64,000 bases of DNA from an uncultured Acidaminococcus sp. (GTDB lineage Bacteria; Bacillota; Negativicutes; Acidaminococcales; Acidaminococcaceae): positions 19,852 through 83,851 of the forward strand of contig CAJMHI010000002.1 of NCBI GenBank assembly GCA_905213155.1, written 5' to 3'. Made by a program: the position numbers and the translations under genes. The number at the start of each line of letters is the position of its first letter. The first letter of the stretch is position 1. The notes under the pieces are model-generated. The model did not search any database and was not told the origin of the DNA. It saw nothing but the letters and a program-made list of their open reading frames with translations. This document shows positions 26,372-36,000 of the stretch, in pieces.

Positions 26372-26401
26372 TTGAATCAGGGTCTCGCTCCTGCGTATAA
26401 T
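26372..26401 (+). promoter_or_regulatory. promoter of the udp-deoB operon
   Basis: TTGAAT and TATAAT with an 18-bp spacer, 25 nt upstream of the udp start. The -35 lies in the loop of a G/C-rich imperfect hairpin (about 26360-26392) that could be the end of the HD transcript. Confidence 0.6.
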
Positions 26402-26426
26402 AGGGGTAACGAACGGGGGTGGAACT

Positions 26427-27224
26427 GTGGGAAAAAATTATGCCAAGCCCGATGAAATTATGTATCATACCGGGCTTTCCAAAAATATGCTGCTCGGCGC
26501 AGAAATTGCCCTGCTCCCCGGGGATCCGGAGCGGGTCGAAAGTCTGGCTAAAGCCATGGGCCCAACCATTGACCTTACCAAACGCCGGGAATACACCAGC
26601 TGCCTTGCCCAGGTAAACGATCATCCGGTGCTGGTGTGCTCTACCGGGATGGGCGGCCCCAGCACGGCCATTTGTCTGGAGGAACTGGCCCGCATTGGCA
26701 TTACCCAGGTGATCCGGGTGGGGACTACAGGCTCGTTGCAGGATGATTTAAATCTGGGCGACGTGGTGATTATGAAAGCAGCGGTGCGTCTGGAAGGCAC
26801 CAGCACCCACTACGCCCCGCTGGAATTTCCCGCCGTGGCAGATTTTGAATTAACGCAGCTTTTAGATTATGCGGCCCATGTAGAGCAAGTGCCTCACAAA
26901 GTGGGCATCTGCTGCTCTTCCGATACCTTCTGGCCCGGACAGGAACGCTACGACAGTTTTACCGGTTACGTGCCCCGGCGTTTTCAGGGCAGCATGAAAG
27001 AGTGGCAGCAGCTGGGCGTCACCAATTATGAAATGGAAACGGCGGCGGTGTTTGTGGTGAGCCAGGCATTAGGGCTGAAAGCAGCCAGTTTGTGCGGCGT
27101 GGTGGCGAAACGAACGGACAGCGAAAGCATTGCGTCTTCCAGCGTGTACGAATTGGCGGAAGAACGTTTCCAGAAAACCCTGAAACGGGCGCTGACAGAA
27201 TGGCTGGGAAGGAAAAAATCGTGA
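26427..27224 (+). CDS. udp: uridine phosphorylase
   Basis: A 265-aa nucleoside phosphorylase of the PNP/UDP family, which splits uridine with phosphate to uracil and ribose 1-phosphate. Hallmarks are [18 protein letters not shown] (phosphate-binding glycine and arginine), [16 protein letters not shown] near residue 73 and [11 protein letters not shown] near residue 197, where the E-M-E/T segment binds ribose. The start is GTG at 26427 behind GGGGGTGG. It is translationally coupled to deoB (GTGA overlap), which converts the ribose 1-phosphate product to ribose 5-phosphate. Confidence 0.92.
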   Translation: MGKNYAKPDEIMYHTGLSKNMLLGAEIALLPGDPERVESLAKAMGPTIDLTKRREYTSCLAQVNDHPVLVCSTGMGGPSTAICLEELARIGITQVIRVGTTGSLQDDLNLGDVVIMKAAVRLEGTSTHYAPLEFPAVADFELTQLLDYAAHVEQVPHKVGICCSSDTFWPGQERYDSFTGYVPRRFQGSMKEWQQLGVTNYEMETAAVFVVSQALGLKAASLCGVVAKRTDSESIASSSVYELAEERFQKTLKRALTEWLGRKKS

Positions 27225-28429
27225 AACGTTGTGTGATTTTGGTGCTGGATTCTTTTGGTATCGGCGGCGCCGAAGATGCGGCACGCTTTGGGGACGCAGG
27301 CAGTGATACGCTGGGCCACATTACGGCATGGTTTCCTGCCCATACAGGGAAAAATCTGGAACTGCCCCATCTGGCGCAACTGGGCCTTGGCTTTGCCTCA
27401 GAGATGAGCACCGGGCAGCCGCTATCTTATCCCATCGGAAAAGCTCAGCCTTTACTTGGCGCCTATACCTACGCCAAAGAAATTTCCAGTGGAAAAGATA
27501 CTTTAAGCGGGCACTGGGAATTGTGCGGGGTGCCGGTGAATTTTCAGTGGGGGTATTTCTCTGATAAACCTCATTGCTTTCCCAAAGAAATTATAGACGG
27601 CCTGATTCAAAAGGGGCAGCTGCCCGGCGTACTGGGGGAAAAACATGCTTCCGGTACGGCCATCATCCAGGAGTTGGGAGAAGAACACCTGAAAACGGGT
27701 AAACCCATCGTCTATACCTCGGCAGATTCCGTCCTCCAGATCGCAGCCCACGAAACCCATTTTGGTTTGCAGCGGCTCTATGCCCTGTGCGAAATTGCCT
27801 ACAAACTGGTGCAGCCTTGGCACATCGCCCGGGTGATTGCCCGCCCCTTTGTGGGAGAAAAGGTGGGGGAATTTACCCGCACCGGCAATCGGCACGATTA
27901 TGCAGTGCCAGCGCCGGAAAAAACGCTGGTAGATGCGGTGTATGAAAGCGCCGGCGGCGTGTATGCAGTGGGAAAAATCGCCGATATTTTCGCCCACAGG
28001 GGCATTACAAAAGCCTATCATGCGACGGGTCTAGACGCGTTGTTTGATGCTACGCTTGCCGCAATGGGAGAGGCGGGAGACAGGAGTCTTGTCTTTACAA
28101 ATTTTGTGGATTTTGATTCCACCTATGGGCACCGGCGGGATGTGCTGGGCTATGGCAAAGGATTGGAGCGGATTGATCAGCGTCTGCCGGAGCTTTGGAA
28201 AAGATTGCAGCCCGGGGATTTGGCGCTCATTACCGCAGATCACGGCTGTGACCCCACCTGGAAGGGAACGGATCATACGAGGGAACATGTGCCCGTACTC
28301 TTTTTTGGATCCAAGGTTATCCCCGGCCCGCTGGAACCTATGGCAACTTATTCCGACATGGGGCAGATTTTAGCCCGCCATTTGGACTTGAAACTTACAA
28401 GAGGAACCTGGCAGAAGGTGATAGCATGA
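27221..28429 (+). CDS. deoB: phosphopentomutase
   Basis: A 402-aa phosphopentomutase of the alkaline phosphatase superfamily. It begins [21 protein letters not shown], where the aspartate binds metal; [13 protein letters not shown] near residue 90 carries the catalytic threonine; and [22 protein letters not shown] near residue 335 provides metal-binding D and H residues. It converts (deoxy)ribose 1-phosphate to 5-phosphate for the pentose pathway. An open frame continues upstream inside udp, but conserved sequence starts only at the GTG at 27221, which overlaps the udp stop and follows GGAAGGA. The next gene overlaps its stop by 4 nt. Confidence 0.94.
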   Translation: MKRCVILVLDSFGIGGAEDAARFGDAGSDTLGHITAWFPAHTGKNLELPHLAQLGLGFASEMSTGQPLSYPIGKAQPLLGAYTYAKEISSGKDTLSGHWELCGVPVNFQWGYFSDKPHCFPKEIIDGLIQKGQLPGVLGEKHASGTAIIQELGEEHLKTGKPIVYTSADSVLQIAAHETHFGLQRLYALCEIAYKLVQPWHIARVIARPFVGEKVGEFTRTGNRHDYAVPAPEKTLVDAVYESAGGVYAVGKIADIFAHRGITKAYHATGLDALFDATLAAMGEAGDRSLVFTNFVDFDSTYGHRRDVLGYGKGLERIDQRLPELWKRLQPGDLALITADHGCDPTWKGTDHTREHVPVLFFGSKVIPGPLEPMATYSDMGQILARHLDLKLTRGTWQKVIA

Positions 28430-29049
28430 AAAAATGGCAGATTTTAGTAATTGCGGCGCTCTGCTGCGTGACGAGCCTGTGCTTTGGGGCAGAAAAAACA
28501 CCGGCAGAAACACCAAACACGGCGGTGGCAGCGGATGTGACACCATACAGCCGCAAACAAATTGCCTTTGTGGTGTATGACACTACAGGTAACGCCACCA
28601 GCACCATGAAAGCGGTGTGGAAACGGCAGGTCCGGCAGGCCTATCCACGAAAATCCTACGGCTTTATGGAAGATCCCCAGGCCGCTACGGCAGCCGGTGA
28701 AGTTTTGCAGCAGTATGGGGGAATTTCCTACCCCATTGAAAAACCTGTGATGGCAAAAATTGCGGAAAAGGCCAAGGCGGATGTGGTGGCCATCGTGGTG
28801 GTCCGGGCTATGGAAGAATATTATGTGGAGCCGCTGCTTTTGGATCCGTTTGATGGGCCGGAAACCTGGCTGCGAGTGGTGAGCGGTGCCGATCTCTATA
28901 TTTACAAGCAAGAAGGGGACCAGTATAAGAAGAAAAAATTGCGGAAAATCAGAACCACGGACGTGGCCCGGGCCGTACACCCGCAGCAGGAAATTCAGTA
29001 TGCCCTGAGTGACCTGGCCATGGACATGGAGGGAAAGGAACACATTTAA
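28426..29049 (+). CDS. exported protein of unknown function
   Basis: A 207-aa protein with a Sec signal peptide (hydrophobic core about residues 5-20, cleavage near CFG-AEK). The mature part begins with a short Ala/Pro/Thr-rich stretch, then an alternating alpha/beta pattern: [42 protein letters not shown] and later [16 protein letters not shown] do not recognise a family. The middle block [14 protein letters not shown] loosely resembles REKARAAGADVLVVATV in the C-terminal domain of the lipase at 50524-51987, so both may share a periplasmic fold. It is the last gene of the udp-deoB transcription unit. Confidence 0.7.
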   Translation: MKKWQILVIAALCCVTSLCFGAEKTPAETPNTAVAADVTPYSRKQIAFVVYDTTGNATSTMKAVWKRQVRQAYPRKSYGFMEDPQAATAAGEVLQQYGGISYPIEKPVMAKIAEKAKADVVAIVVVRAMEEYYVEPLLLDPFDGPETWLRVVSGADLYIYKQEGDQYKKKKLRKIRTTDVARAVHPQQEIQYALSDLAMDMEGKEHI

Positions 29050-29052
29050 CCC

Positions 29053-29844
29053 ATGGTACCAAACGAAGTCATGCGAGGCATTTTAATCCCTTTTCTGGGC
29101 ACCAGCCTGGGAGCGGGATGCGTCTATTTCATGAAAAACCAGCTAAAGCTGAATGTGCAGCGGGGCCTGGATGGATTTGCGGCGGGTGTGATGGTGGCCG
29201 CTTCGGTGTGGAGCCTGCTCATCCCTGCCATTGAGGAATCCGTTCCCACTATGGGACGCTTGGCGTTTCTTCCTGCCGTTATCGGCTTTTGGGTGGGGAC
29301 GGGATTTTTACTGCTGCTGGATGTATTGATTCCTCACCTGCATTTAAACCGGGATGCCAAGCCAGAAGGCTTGCGGAGCCATCTCCAGCGCACCACCATG
29401 ATGATTCTTGCGGTGACGCTCCACAATATCCCGGAGGGCATGGCGGTAGGCATGATTTACGCCGGCTTTTTACTGGATCCGGGGACCATTTCCATCGGCA
29501 GTGCGGCGGCGTTGTCTCTGGGCATTGCCATCCAAAATTTCCCAGAAGGAGCCATCATTTCCATGCCCCTTAAAGCCGCCGGCATGGGAAAACACAAAGC
29601 CTTTGTAGGCGGTGTGCTGTCCGGTGTTGTGGAGCCCATTGCGGCGATTTTCACCATTTGGGCATCAAACTTCATCGGGCATCTGTTGCCCTATTTTCTC
29701 AGCTTTGCCGCAGGTGCTATGCTGTATGTGGTGGTGGAAGAAATGATCCCGGAAATGAGCGCCGGGGAACATTCCAATGTAGGCGTATTGTGCTTTGCCC
29801 TTGGATTTACCGTCATGATGACGCTGGATGTGGCGCTGGGGTAA
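29053..29844 (+). CDS. ZIP-family divalent metal transporter
   Basis: A 263-aa inner-membrane protein with about eight hydrophobic helices, of the ZIP/GufA branch that imports zinc or other divalent cations. The transport site is visible in helix 4 as HNIPEGMAVGM near residue 122 and in helix 5 as QNFPEGAIISM near residue 162. These hold the conserved H/N-x-P-E-G metal ligands. The loop HLHLNRDAKPEG between helices 3 and 4 is histidine-bearing but short. It starts 3 nt after the preceding stop, suggesting co-transcription with deoB. Confidence 0.9.
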   Translation: MVPNEVMRGILIPFLGTSLGAGCVYFMKNQLKLNVQRGLDGFAAGVMVAASVWSLLIPAIEESVPTMGRLAFLPAVIGFWVGTGFLLLLDVLIPHLHLNRDAKPEGLRSHLQRTTMMILAVTLHNIPEGMAVGMIYAGFLLDPGTISIGSAAALSLGIAIQNFPEGAIISMPLKAAGMGKHKAFVGGVLSGVVEPIAAIFTIWASNFIGHLLPYFLSFAAGAMLYVVVEEMIPEMSAGEHSNVGVLCFALGFTVMMTLDVALG

Positions 29845-29907
29845 AAGTAATAAAAAGTAAAAGATTTTCTTGTTCGTTGTCAAAGCAACGGAAATGCGGT
29901 CCGACTT

Positions 29908-29949
29908 TGTTATAATGGAACTATCGAATGAACAAACTTATACGATAGT
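29908..29949 (+). promoter_or_regulatory. hcp promoter with a downstream inverted repeat
   Basis: TGTTATAAT (29908-29916) is an extended -10. Right after it, ACTATCG and CGATAGT form a 7-bp inverted repeat with a 16-nt centre (29920-29949), spanning the expected transcription start. It may be an operator for a redox/nitrosative-stress regulator of hcp or a short leader hairpin; the sequence alone does not say which. Confidence 0.5.
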
Positions 29950-29984
29950 GCTACCAATGCAATAAGAAAAAGGGGAGTGCAACA

Positions 29985-31622
29985 ATGGAAAACAAGATGT
30001 TCTGCTTTCAATGTCAGGAAACTGCCGGCTGTAAAGGCTGTACTATGGTGGGGGTGTGCGGTAAGAAACCGGAAGTCGCTGCCATGCAGGATTTGCTGAT
30101 TTATGTGACTAAAGGCCTTTCTGCCGTGACCACCGCCCTGCGGAACGAAGGCAAAACGGTAAGCCGGGATGTGAACCATATGGTTTCCTGGAACCTGTTC
30201 ACCACCATTACCAATGCCAACTTTGACCGGGAAGCGATTATTGAACGGGTAAAAATGACCCTGGCCCAAAAAGAAGCGCTGCGGAAAGAACTGAGCAGCG
30301 AAGCAGGACTTACGGAAGCGGCCCTTTGGAACGGCACGGAAGATACGTTTGACGCCAAAGCAAAAACCGTGGGCGTGCTGGCCACCCAGGATGAAGACAT
30401 TCGCAGCTTGCGGGAACTGATTACCTACGGCTTGAAAGGTCTGTGCGCTTACAGCAAACATGCAAACGTATTGCTGCAGGACGACGAAGAAGTGGATGCT
30501 TTTATCCAAAGAGCATTGACGGAAATCCAGGACGACAGCAAATCCGTGGATGATCTGGTAGCGCTGACTCTGGAAACTGGGAAATATGGCGTGCAGGGCA
30601 TGGCCCTGCTGGATAAAGCCAATACCACGGCCTATGGTAATCCGGAACTGACCACCGTGGATATCGGCGTGCGGAACAACCCGGCGATTTTAATCAGCGG
30701 CCACGATCTGAAAGATCTGGAAATGCTGCTGGATCAGACCCAGGGCACCGGTGTGGATGTCTATACCCACTCTGAAATGCTGCCGGCCCATTACTATCCG
30801 TTCTTTAAGAAATACAAAAACTTTGCAGGGAACTATGGGAATGCCTGGTGGAAACAAAAAGAAGAATTCACCAGCTTTAACGGCCCCATTCTCATGACCA
30901 CCAACTGCATTGTGCCGCCTAAGGCGGAATACAAAGACAGACTGTGGACCACCGGTGCTACTGGTTTCCCCGGTTGCCGTCACATTGATGCGGACGAAAA
31001 CGGCTGGAAAGATTTCAGCGAAATCATTGCCCAGGCCAAAACGCTGCCGGCACCTACAGAAATCGAACACGGCTCCATCGTGGGCGGTTTTGCTCATGAG
31101 CAGGTCTTTGCCCTGGCAGACAAAGTAGTGGATGCCGTTAAGAGCGGCGCCATCCGGAGATTCTTCGTTATGGCCGGCTGCGATGGCCGGATGAAGAGCC
31201 GGGAATACTACAAAGAATTTGCCCAGGCCCTGCCGAAAGATACGGTCATTCTCACCGCCGGCTGTGCTAAATACAAATACAACAAGCTGCCTCTGGGCGA
31301 TATCGGCGGCATTCCCCGGGTACTGGATGCCGGGCAGTGCAACGATTCCTACTCTCTGGCACTCATCGCCCTGAAACTCAAGGAAGTCTTTGGGGTGGAA
31401 AGCGTCAACGATCTGCCCATCAGCTTCAACATTGCCTGGTATGAACAAAAGGCCGTTATCGTACTGCTGGCACTCCTGTATCTGGGCGTGAAGAATATCC
31501 ATCTAGGACCCACCCTGCCAGCATTCCTCTCCCCCAATGTGGCCAGCGTACTGGTGAAAAACTTTGGCATTGCCGGGATCGGCACGGTAGAAGACGATAT
31601 CAAACTGTTTTTAGGCGCCTAA
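29985..31622 (+). CDS. hcp: hydroxylamine reductase (hybrid cluster protein)
   Basis: A 545-aa hybrid cluster protein, which reduces hydroxylamine and, in E. coli, nitric oxide; it protects anaerobes from nitrosative stress. The N-terminal cysteines C7, C10, C19 and C25 ([21 protein letters not shown]) ligate the first Fe-S cluster. Ligands of the hybrid Fe-S-O cluster are in [28 protein letters not shown] and the late [13 protein letters not shown] and [10 protein letters not shown] blocks. Full length for the family. It has a GGGGAG ribosome binding site and its own promoter. Confidence 0.97.
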   Translation: MENKMFCFQCQETAGCKGCTMVGVCGKKPEVAAMQDLLIYVTKGLSAVTTALRNEGKTVSRDVNHMVSWNLFTTITNANFDREAIIERVKMTLAQKEALRKELSSEAGLTEAALWNGTEDTFDAKAKTVGVLATQDEDIRSLRELITYGLKGLCAYSKHANVLLQDDEEVDAFIQRALTEIQDDSKSVDDLVALTLETGKYGVQGMALLDKANTTAYGNPELTTVDIGVRNNPAILISGHDLKDLEMLLDQTQGTGVDVYTHSEMLPAHYYPFFKKYKNFAGNYGNAWWKQKEEFTSFNGPILMTTNCIVPPKAEYKDRLWTTGATGFPGCRHIDADENGWKDFSEIIAQAKTLPAPTEIEHGSIVGGFAHEQVFALADKVVDAVKSGAIRRFFVMAGCDGRMKSREYYKEFAQALPKDTVILTAGCAKYKYNKLPLGDIGGIPRVLDAGQCNDSYSLALIALKLKEVFGVESVNDLPISFNIAWYEQKAVIVLLALLYLGVKNIHLGPTLPAFLSPNVASVLVKNFGIAGIGTVEDDIKLFLGA

Positions 31623-31646
31623 GGAATTAGGAAAGAAGGGATTTCC

Positions 31647-32009
31647 ATGGGAACGCTGCAAGTAAAACGCATTTATGAAGCACTGGAGGAAAAAGACGGC
31701 AGCAGGATTCTGGTAGACCGGCTGTGGCCACGGGGCATTAAAAAAGAAAATGCAGCCCTCTTGGCATGGGATAAAACCCTTGCCCCGACCAATGAACTGC
31801 GAAAAGCCTTCGGCCATGATGTGGAGAAATTCCCTGCGTTTCAGGAGGCCTACCGGGCGGAACTGGAACAAAATCCGGAGGCAGCAAAGTTCCGGGAGCA
31901 GGTGAGGCAGCTCCTTACCCAGGGGAATGTGACACTGCTCTACGGGGCCAAGGATGAAACCCATAACAATGCGGTAGTCTTGCGGGAGTGGCTATTGGAG
32001 TCCCTTTGA
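31647..32009 (+). CDS. DUF488 (YeaO-like) family protein
   Basis: A 120-aa soluble protein of the DUF488 family. The signature blocks are RILVDRLWPRGIKKE near residue 20, WDKTLAPTNELRKAFGHD near residue 44 and VTLLYGAKDETHNNAVVL near the C-terminus. Its biochemical function is not known to me; genes of this family are often found near redox or stress functions, and here it follows hcp by 24 nt. Its TGA overlaps the methyltransferase start by 1 nt. Confidence 0.87.
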   Translation: MGTLQVKRIYEALEEKDGSRILVDRLWPRGIKKENAALLAWDKTLAPTNELRKAFGHDVEKFPAFQEAYRAELEQNPEAAKFREQVRQLLTQGNVTLLYGAKDETHNNAVVLREWLLESL

Positions 32010-32839
32010 TGAAAAAAATTCCCATTGCGCAAAATACCATACAGGAAACCCTGCTTATTCCCCTCTATGCCAGGGCGCTGGGGAGCGAGCTTTTCCCCCA
32101 GATTTTGTACGACCCCCTGGCAAGGGAGAGTATGGCACATCTGGACTATGATTTTGCGGCCCTTACTGCCAAAAAGCAGACACGCATTTGGCAGTTTGGT
32201 GCACTGGAAGGCATTTTGCGCAGCCGGGATATGCTTTTTGAAATGAAAGAGTATCTGGCGGCACATCCCGGTGCCGCCATTGTCAATTTGGGCTGCGGGC
32301 TGGATACTACGCCGCGACTGGTAGCTACCGGGAATAGTAAAATCTACAACATTGACCGGGACGATGTAATGAACCTCCGGCAGCAGATTTTGCCGCTAGA
32401 TGACAGGGATTGCAACCTGTCGGCAGATCTGCGTGACCCTTCCTGGTTGCAGGTTATTGATGGAGCAAAGGGCGTGTTCCTTTTTGCCGCAGGGGTATTT
32501 ATGTACCTGCAGCGGGAAGAAGTAGAAACGCTTCTCCGCAATATCCGTAAGGCATTTCCTACCGGTACGTTGGTCTTTGACACCGTGGGAAAGGCGGGCG
32601 TTCAGATCCTGATGAAATGTACGCTGCAAACCATGGGGATTTACCATGTGGATGGGTTATTTTACGCGAATCACCCGCTGCAAGATATTCTATGGCCGGA
32701 AGGCTGTGAAGTGAACGTACGGCCCTACCTGACAGGATATGTGAATCTGCGAAAAGAAGGCGTACCGCCCCTGTTGCGATGGGCGGCGTTCCTTTTTGAC
32801 CATTTGTTTCATATGCGGATTTGTCAGATGCGGTGGTAA
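32009..32839 (+). CDS. class I SAM-dependent methyltransferase (leucine carboxyl/O-methyltransferase type)
   Basis: A 276-aa methyltransferase. The SAM-binding motif I is IVNLGCGLDTTPRL near residue 91, IYNIDRDDVMNLR supplies the acidic residue for the ribose, and LFAAGVFMYLQREEVETLL resembles the substrate-binding segment of the polyketide O-methyltransferase/leucine carboxyl methyltransferase family. The natural substrate cannot be inferred. An in-frame ATG at 31988 would overlap the previous gene by 22 nt; the ATG at 32009, coupled through TGATG, is preferred. Confidence 0.85.
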   Translation: MKKIPIAQNTIQETLLIPLYARALGSELFPQILYDPLARESMAHLDYDFAALTAKKQTRIWQFGALEGILRSRDMLFEMKEYLAAHPGAAIVNLGCGLDTTPRLVATGNSKIYNIDRDDVMNLRQQILPLDDRDCNLSADLRDPSWLQVIDGAKGVFLFAAGVFMYLQREEVETLLRNIRKAFPTGTLVFDTVGKAGVQILMKCTLQTMGIYHVDGLFYANHPLQDILWPEGCEVNVRPYLTGYVNLRKEGVPPLLRWAAFLFDHLFHMRICQMRW

Positions 32840-32883
32840 AAAATCTTGCAGTATTGCTACTTTTAACCACGTTGGAAAAAGAA

Positions 32884-32912
32884 CTGACAAAAAGATTAAA
32901 ATATTGTATAAT
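32884..32912 (+). promoter_or_regulatory. promoter of the autotransporter gene
   Basis: CTGACA and TATAAT with a 17-bp spacer, 138 nt upstream of the autotransporter start, so the mRNA has a leader of ~130 nt that contains the hairpin at 32929-32969. Confidence 0.7.
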
Positions 32913-32928
32913 AATATACAAAATCATA

Positions 32929-32969
32929 TGTCCCTCCCTGAATGGATGATGTACATTCGGGGGGGACAT
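32929..32969 (+). promoter_or_regulatory. leader hairpin upstream of the autotransporter
   Basis: TGTCCCTCCCTGAAT pairs with ATTCGGGGGGGACA (14-bp stem with G-U pairs and one bulge) around a loop of about 12 nt. It lies entirely in the 5' untranslated region. No T run follows, so it is not a standard terminator; it could stabilise the mRNA or act as attenuator or regulator-binding element. Confidence 0.55.
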
Positions 32970-33050
32970 TCTCGCAAGTTGTGACGTATTATAGGTACAA
33001 ATAAGTTTTATAGAAGAAACTGCCAGCGGGGAGGGAAATTTCAAAGTAAA

Positions 33051-36000
33051 ATGGGGAAAAAGAAACAAACCGTTCTGGAAACGGCGATTTTATTGACGCT
33101 GATCACAGGCGCAATGTTTCCTGTGACGGGGCAAGCGACGAACCGGAATGTAGCGCAAATCGGGGTTGATAATGCTGGGAAACTCATAACCGTGGGTACG
33201 GAAACCCAGTGGGAACTCGAATGGAATGCCATTGCCAAAGCACCAACATCGTTGAAACCATTTGGGGTAGGGTATAATCAGGTGGATACCAGTACATCGC
33301 CCACCGGGCTATCTGTCTATGCGGATACTGTTAAAATCGAGAGTACACAGGCCCCAAGGCAAAGTTATGGTTTGTCCTTGAATGATACTAACCCTAAAGG
33401 GAACGCTGCTACTGCCCAAAATCATACCGTGAATATTACGGCGGGAAACATTGCCATCAAGGCGGAGGGAGGTACCAATACACGATTTGGAGATATGGTG
33501 GCCGGAGTCAATACGTATTATGTTCCGGTCAATATGAAGGCGAATAACGAACTGACCATTGCAGCGAACAATAAGAATAACGCCAATAGAAGTCCCGCAT
33601 CTTATGTTATCCAAACGGACAGCGCACCGGTATCCTTGGAAGCAAGTGATATAACGCTGTCTACAAAGGGGAAACGTCTGGTAAGGGGGATCCGTGTGGA
33701 TACCACCCAAACTGACTTGCCAGGATCTGTCACGCTGCAAGCCAGCGGGGCTTTGCATGTACAGTCAGAGCTTGTAGATGATTCAAACGTAAAATCCGGC
33801 GTGCAGCAATTATATGGAATCTATCTAGGAACTGGAACGGTTACCGGAACTGCCAAAAATATTTCTGTCGCCGTAAACGGTGCTAAGGGATTATCCGGTG
33901 CCAGTATTCGTGCGATAGAGATTCCGGGAAATAAAGTTGGGAATGCATCCCTTTCCGGAGAACGCAATCTTATTTTGCAGGCAGAGGATACGCTCTCTAT
34001 TTCCGCGGAAGGAAAAGGAGCTACTACAGCTATCACCGCCCATGCTATTGGTACCAATTCCCCGGAAAAAACCGTGCTGAAAGGGGGAACGGTCACCATT
34101 ACCAGCAATGGGGACAGTGATAAATGGGGTACTGTCGTTGGCATTTCTAATGGCAGTGATGGAAATGAAAATGCGGCAAAAGGTGAGATGACGATTACCG
34201 CAACCAAGGGCCTCGTCACCATTCAAGCAGAAAGTAAAAACGGCGGCGCACAAGGGATTCACACTTCGAATAATGCCGAAACAAATATTAAAGGAAATTC
34301 CGTGGCAGTGAGTGCCAAAGCCAATAATGCCACTGTCGTTAAAGGCGTATGGGCAACCTCACCCCTGGAAACTCCGGCGCAACTGACGATGACAGCAACC
34401 TCCGGAAAAGTGACCATTAATAGTAAAAGCACAAGTGGTGCCGCAGTGGGGATACAAGCTAGTGACAATGGAAAAGTAACGATTGCGGCACCGGAAACAG
34501 AAATCGTAAGCACCGCTGCCAAGAAAAATGTTAACGGTACACGGAGTGCTGGTATTTTTACAAATAGTGATGAAGACTACCGACCCGAAGTGCATATTAC
34601 TTCTGCCACTACCGTAACGGCCAATCGAACCGGAAGTGAAATCTTCCCCGCTATTTTGAACTGGTACGGGAATGTCACCTTGGACGGGGATAAGGCCGTG
34701 CTGGATACCACGGGAGAAAGCGCAGACGAGGGGAATATCATCGCGAACTATGATACCGTTGCAATCCGGGCAAAATCCATTCAGATCGGACATCCTTCAG
34801 AGACTGCCCGGTGGAGCAGTGTATATACGGGCGGGTTTATGGCCGACAAGGCAGTAACCTATATTAACGCAAAGGATGACGGCTCTGATAATGGGTCCAC
34901 GGATACCAAAGTTTATGGGAACATGTGGTCTGATGGAACCGAAGACGATGATGGAGTTTGGAACGGAGCACTGTATGCCAACTTCACCGGGGCGAATTCT
35001 TCTCTGACAGGACAAACTTGGTATTCTTTGGCAGATGATGTGATGCAGGTATCCTTTGCCAATGGCGCGCAGTGGAATGTTACCGGCAATAGCAGACTTA
35101 CCACCCTAACCAACAAGGCTGGCAAAGTTGACCTGTCCTATACGACGAGAAATCAGACTGTTACAACTACGCCGGAATACCAGACCGTTACCACGAGAAA
35201 TTTGGACGGGGATAACGGCGTCTTTATCATGGATACGGATTTGCAGGAAAGCGCGGACAATAAGACGGTAAACGGGCACAGCGACCAGCTGATTATCACC
35301 GACAGTAGCGCCGGCACTCACCAACTCTTGATCAAGGACCACAGCCAAACCATTAATCAGACAGCCCAGGACGGATATGTCCTGCTGGTACAGGATAAAA
35401 GTGCGGCGGGAAATAATAACGCCGTATTTACCGGACATGCCAAGCTGCAAAACGGGGGCCTTTTTGCCCACCTGGTAGAAGTGACCAATGAGGATCCGGA
35501 TGCTTCTCTGGGCTATACGGATGTACCGGAAGGCAGCAAAAACTGGTATGTACGGATGACGGATAAACCAATTCCACAACCAGAACCCGAACCGGAACCC
35601 GAGCCCGAACCACAACCGGAACCACAGCCTGAACCGCAACCCGAACCGATCCCGCAACCACAGGTCACGGATAACGGGGAAAATCAGATTACCTTTAACC
35701 GCAGCCGGTATGCTGCGCTGTGGCTGGAACAGGATACATTGCGGAAACGGCTGGGCGAACTGCGCAGCAGTACCCAGGATGATGGATTGTGGGTGCGTGT
35801 GCGCCGGGGCGAGTATCGGATGAAAGGCTTGGAAGGCCTTTCTGATTTTACTACGTACCAAATCGGCTATGATAAAGAACTTGCGCACCAGGGTAATACC
35901 CGCCGCTTTGTGGGCGCTGCGTATCACCACACGGATGTGGGCTTCGGGTATCCCCGTATGGGCGAAGATTCCGGAATGAACCTGGATGTGGCCAGTGTGT

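Noticed and set aside
26360..26392. G/C-rich hairpin as terminator of the HD gene
   Set aside because: Stem relies on several G-U pairs, there is no T run, and it overlaps the udp -35 element.
31349..31603. Open frames antisense to hcp and other conserved genes
   Set aside because: Long shadow frames are expected opposite GC-rich conserved genes; none shows its own motifs.
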